Below are positions 62,674 to 64,000 of a DNA stretch of 64,000 nucleotides, piece by piece; positions within the stretch are counted from its first letter, which is position 1, and each line of letters opens with the position of its first letter. The stretch covers positions 496,001 through 560,000 of the forward strand of contig NZ_JAPZBC010000001.1 in assembly GCF_027460265.1 (NCBI RefSeq), written 5' to 3'. This stretch comes from Streptomyces sp. WMMC940 (lineage in GTDB: Bacteria > Actinomycetota > Actinomycetes > Streptomycetales > Streptomycetaceae). Under the pieces are notes generated by a model that saw nothing but the letters and a program-made list of their open reading frames with translations, searched no databases and had not been told where the DNA came from. The translations under genes were made by a program, and so were the position numbers.

Positions 62674-63132
62674 GTCCTCCGCCTTCCGCTGGTCCGCCGG
62701 CGAGCACCGCCCGCTGCGGCCGCACGTACCCCACAAGGGGGACGACGCCCGGCGGCCGGCCCGCACCGGCCTTCTGGAATCCGCCTGCCCCGCACGTCAT
62801 CCGGCACACACGCGGCCTTGTCCGCGGCATCTGTGATGCCTGCGTGGCACCCGGTTCGAAGGACGTGGCCCGGGCCGGTACGACCGCGGCGGCGGCCTTC
62901 ATCGACTGGACGAGGGTGTTGCGCCCACGACGGGGCCCTCGCACTGCCCGCAGCGCCGAGCGCCCTACGGCCGCCGGTTCCCATCGCAGCCGACGCGAGA
63001 ACGGCACGTGTACGGGGTGCCGGAGGGGGCACGCGCCAGTCGGAGAGCCGGTTGGTGCGGGCATGGGTGCGCACGCACGCCCACACGGAACGACGCAGGT
63101 GTCCACAGCACGAAACAGGTGAAGGGGGACGC
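62674..63132. other. 459-base region upstream of the DUF4235 gene
   Basis: No gene is recognised. The DUF6479 promoter candidate (62726-62748) is inside it. Confidence 0.5.
62726..62748 (-). promoter_or_regulatory. Sigma-B-like promoter candidate for the DUF6479 gene
   Basis: Minus-strand GCGT (62745-62748) and GGGTAC (62726-62731) are 13 bases apart, one shorter than the usual 14-16 spacing. Transcription would start about 46 bases before ATG 62673. Confidence 0.35.
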
Positions 63133-63444
63133 ATGAACAAGATGAAGCTGAAGCGGAAGGGCAAGGTCCCGCTCGTCTACAAGCCGGTCGGCTTCGCCCT
63201 GGGCTGGGGCGGCGGCGCGCTCGCCGGACTGGCCTTCCAGAAGGCGTGGAAGGCGTTGCGCCACGAGGACGACGCGCCCGACGCCCTGGACCCCGACCGG
63301 AAGTGGGGCGAGATCCTGCTCGCGGCGGCCGTACAGGGTGCGATCTTCGCCGTCGTGCGCAGCGTGGTCGACCGGTCCGGCGCCAAGGCCGTGCACCGCG
63401 CGACCGGCGTCTGGCCCAGCGGCGACAGGACCGGCAGGGACTGA
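63133..63444 (+). CDS. DUF4235-family small membrane protein
   Basis: The 103-residue protein MNKMKLKRKGKVPLVYKPVGFALGWGGGALAGLAFQKAWKALRHEDDAPDALDPDRKWGEILLAAAVQGAIFAVVRSVVDRSGAKAVHRATG is a standard DUF4235: a Gly-rich first helix, a charged linker and a second helix. SD AGGGGGA precedes ATG 63133. Function unknown; found widely in actinobacterial stress regions. Confidence 0.88.
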   Translation: MNKMKLKRKGKVPLVYKPVGFALGWGGGALAGLAFQKAWKALRHEDDAPDALDPDRKWGEILLAAAVQGAIFAVVRSVVDRSGAKAVHRATGVWPSGDRTGRD

Positions 63445-63764
63445 GGGCCTGCGGATCGCCCTGGCAGGGTGGGAGTGGCTTCGGTGCGGTTCCCGCCCGG
63501 GTCTCCTGCCACCCGGCCGGGACCGGCCTCGCTGACACGCACTCCCTCGCACGGGCGACACTCATTCCCCTCGCACGCGGAGGACGGTCCCCGGCCACGG
63601 CTCGGACGCCGGCCGCGTGGGCGGCGGTGACCGCCGGCGTGCGGCGAGGGCCCGCGATGGGTGCGACGGGAAGGTCCCGTACAGGGGTGCGGGTGATGCG
63701 CTCCGCCTCCTCCAGTACCACCCCCGAGGGCGCCCGGCCCCGGCCCCGGCTCCAGCACGCCGGG
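63445..63764. other. Convergent intergenic region, no gene recognised
   Basis: 320 bases between the DUF4235 gene and the end of the SpoIIE gene. Frames are Arg/Gly-rich shadows. No clear hairpin was found. Confidence 0.5.
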
Positions 63765-64000
63765 TCAGAGCACCCGGACGCCGATGAGGCAGGTGTCGTC
63801 GTCGGTGTCGGACTTGCTGTGGGTGAGCAGATGGTCCAGTCGCCGTTCCAGGGTCGCGGACGCGGTCTGGGCGGTGCCGAGCAGTTGGGTCAGGGAGTCG
63901 TGGACGGAGGTGTCCCGGCGCTCGACGAGGCCGTCGGTGTACATCAGCAGGGTGTCGCCCGGCTCCAGTTGGACGTCGGACTCCTCGTACTGCGCATCGC
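63765..64000 (-). CDS. SpoIIE-family PP2C phosphatase (partial, 5' end outside window)
   Basis: The minus-strand reading ends LLMYTDGLVERRDTSVHDSL, then QTASATLERRLDHLLTHSKSDTDDDTCLIGVRVL and stop. TDGL and the DDD near the end are the metal-binding Asp residues of the PP2C fold, here intact. This is the C-terminal part of a SpoIIE/RsbU-like phosphatase that would dephosphorylate an anti-anti-sigma factor. Its N-terminus lies beyond 64000. Confidence 0.85.
   Translation of the reverse strand, partial: DAQYEESDVQLEPGDTLLMYTDGLVERRDTSVHDSLTQLLGTAQTASATLERRLDHLLTHSKSDTDDDTCLIGVRVL

Noticed and set aside
62851..62880. tRNA-like GGTTCGAA in the DUF6479/DUF4235 gap
   Set aside because: No acceptor stem or anticodon arm around it; an isolated match.

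Overview
The window is a 64 kb piece of a very GC-rich actinobacterial chromosome, almost certainly a Streptomyces. The reasons are the extreme third-position GC, the many GTG starts with GTGA/ATGA overlaps, and the gene content: MutA/MutB/MeaB, SpoIIE-type phosphatases with HATPase domains, a GvpO-A-F-G-Y-Z-J-L-S-K gas vesicle set, DUF6479, DUF4235 and CsbD stress proteins, and a streptogrisin-like protease. I found no rRNA, tRNA, CRISPR array, insertion sequence or phage gene. Naming the genus is an inference from gene content only.

Layout. Positions 1-8.1 kb carry the end of an osmoprotectant-type ABC permease, two small stress-type membrane proteins, a cation/proton antiporter, a MalT-like LuxR regulator and a diacylglycerol-kinase-family protein. 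Positions 8.4-13.5 kb hold the methylmalonyl-CoA mutase operon (mutA-mutB-meaB, minus strand). Positions 13.6-19.3 kb hold small unknowns, a frameshifted sixA-like gene, a decayed anmK remnant and a large PAS-GAF-PP2C-HATPase protein whose PP2C metal ligands look lost. Positions 19.4-30 kb hold an amidase, a secreted serine protease, an ABC exporter, a divergent LysR/DJ-1 pair with a clear inverted-repeat operator, a PadR regulator, a protein-isoaspartate methyltransferase homologue and a 3'-5' exonuclease. Positions 30-38.3 kb hold a very large secreted phosphodiester-glycosidase/metallophosphoesterase, a secreted SLT lysozyme-like protein with a structured leader, secreted small proteins and an MscS channel. 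Positions 38.6-45.7 kb hold a KhtTU-type K+/H+ antiporter pair, a deletion-fused two-component system remnant, an F420-dependent oxidoreductase with an SDR remnant, and a zinc alcohol dehydrogenase.

The most striking block is 45.9-58.5 kb: two complete gas vesicle clusters side by side. Cluster 2 (51.9-46.4 kb, minus) is O-A-F-G-Y-Z-J-L-S-K followed by a hemerythrin gene. Cluster 1 (56.2-52.2 kb, minus) is O-A-F-G-J-L-S-K, with its Y and Z genes divergently placed on the plus strand (56.3-58.2 kb) next to csbD. The Y proteins have histone-H1-like Lys/Ala/Pro tails, Z1 ends in a long acidic tail, and GvpA1 carries a 9-bp microsatellite coding for a Glu/Gln tail. A sequence matching the Streptomyces sigma-B consensus (GNNT-N15-GGGTAC) lies upstream of cluster 2, and weaker matches precede csbD and the DUF6479 gene.

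Positions 58.6-64 kb continue the stress theme: carboxylate-amine ligase, STAS protein, FAD-Rieske oxidoreductase, small stress proteins and the end of a second SpoIIE phosphatase whose catalytic Asp residues are intact in the visible part. I read 46-64 kb as a general-stress (osmotic/oxygen) region. Gene decay recurs: sixA, anmK, the histidine kinase/response regulator pair and the SDR are all broken. The single-base frameshifts could also be assembly errors.
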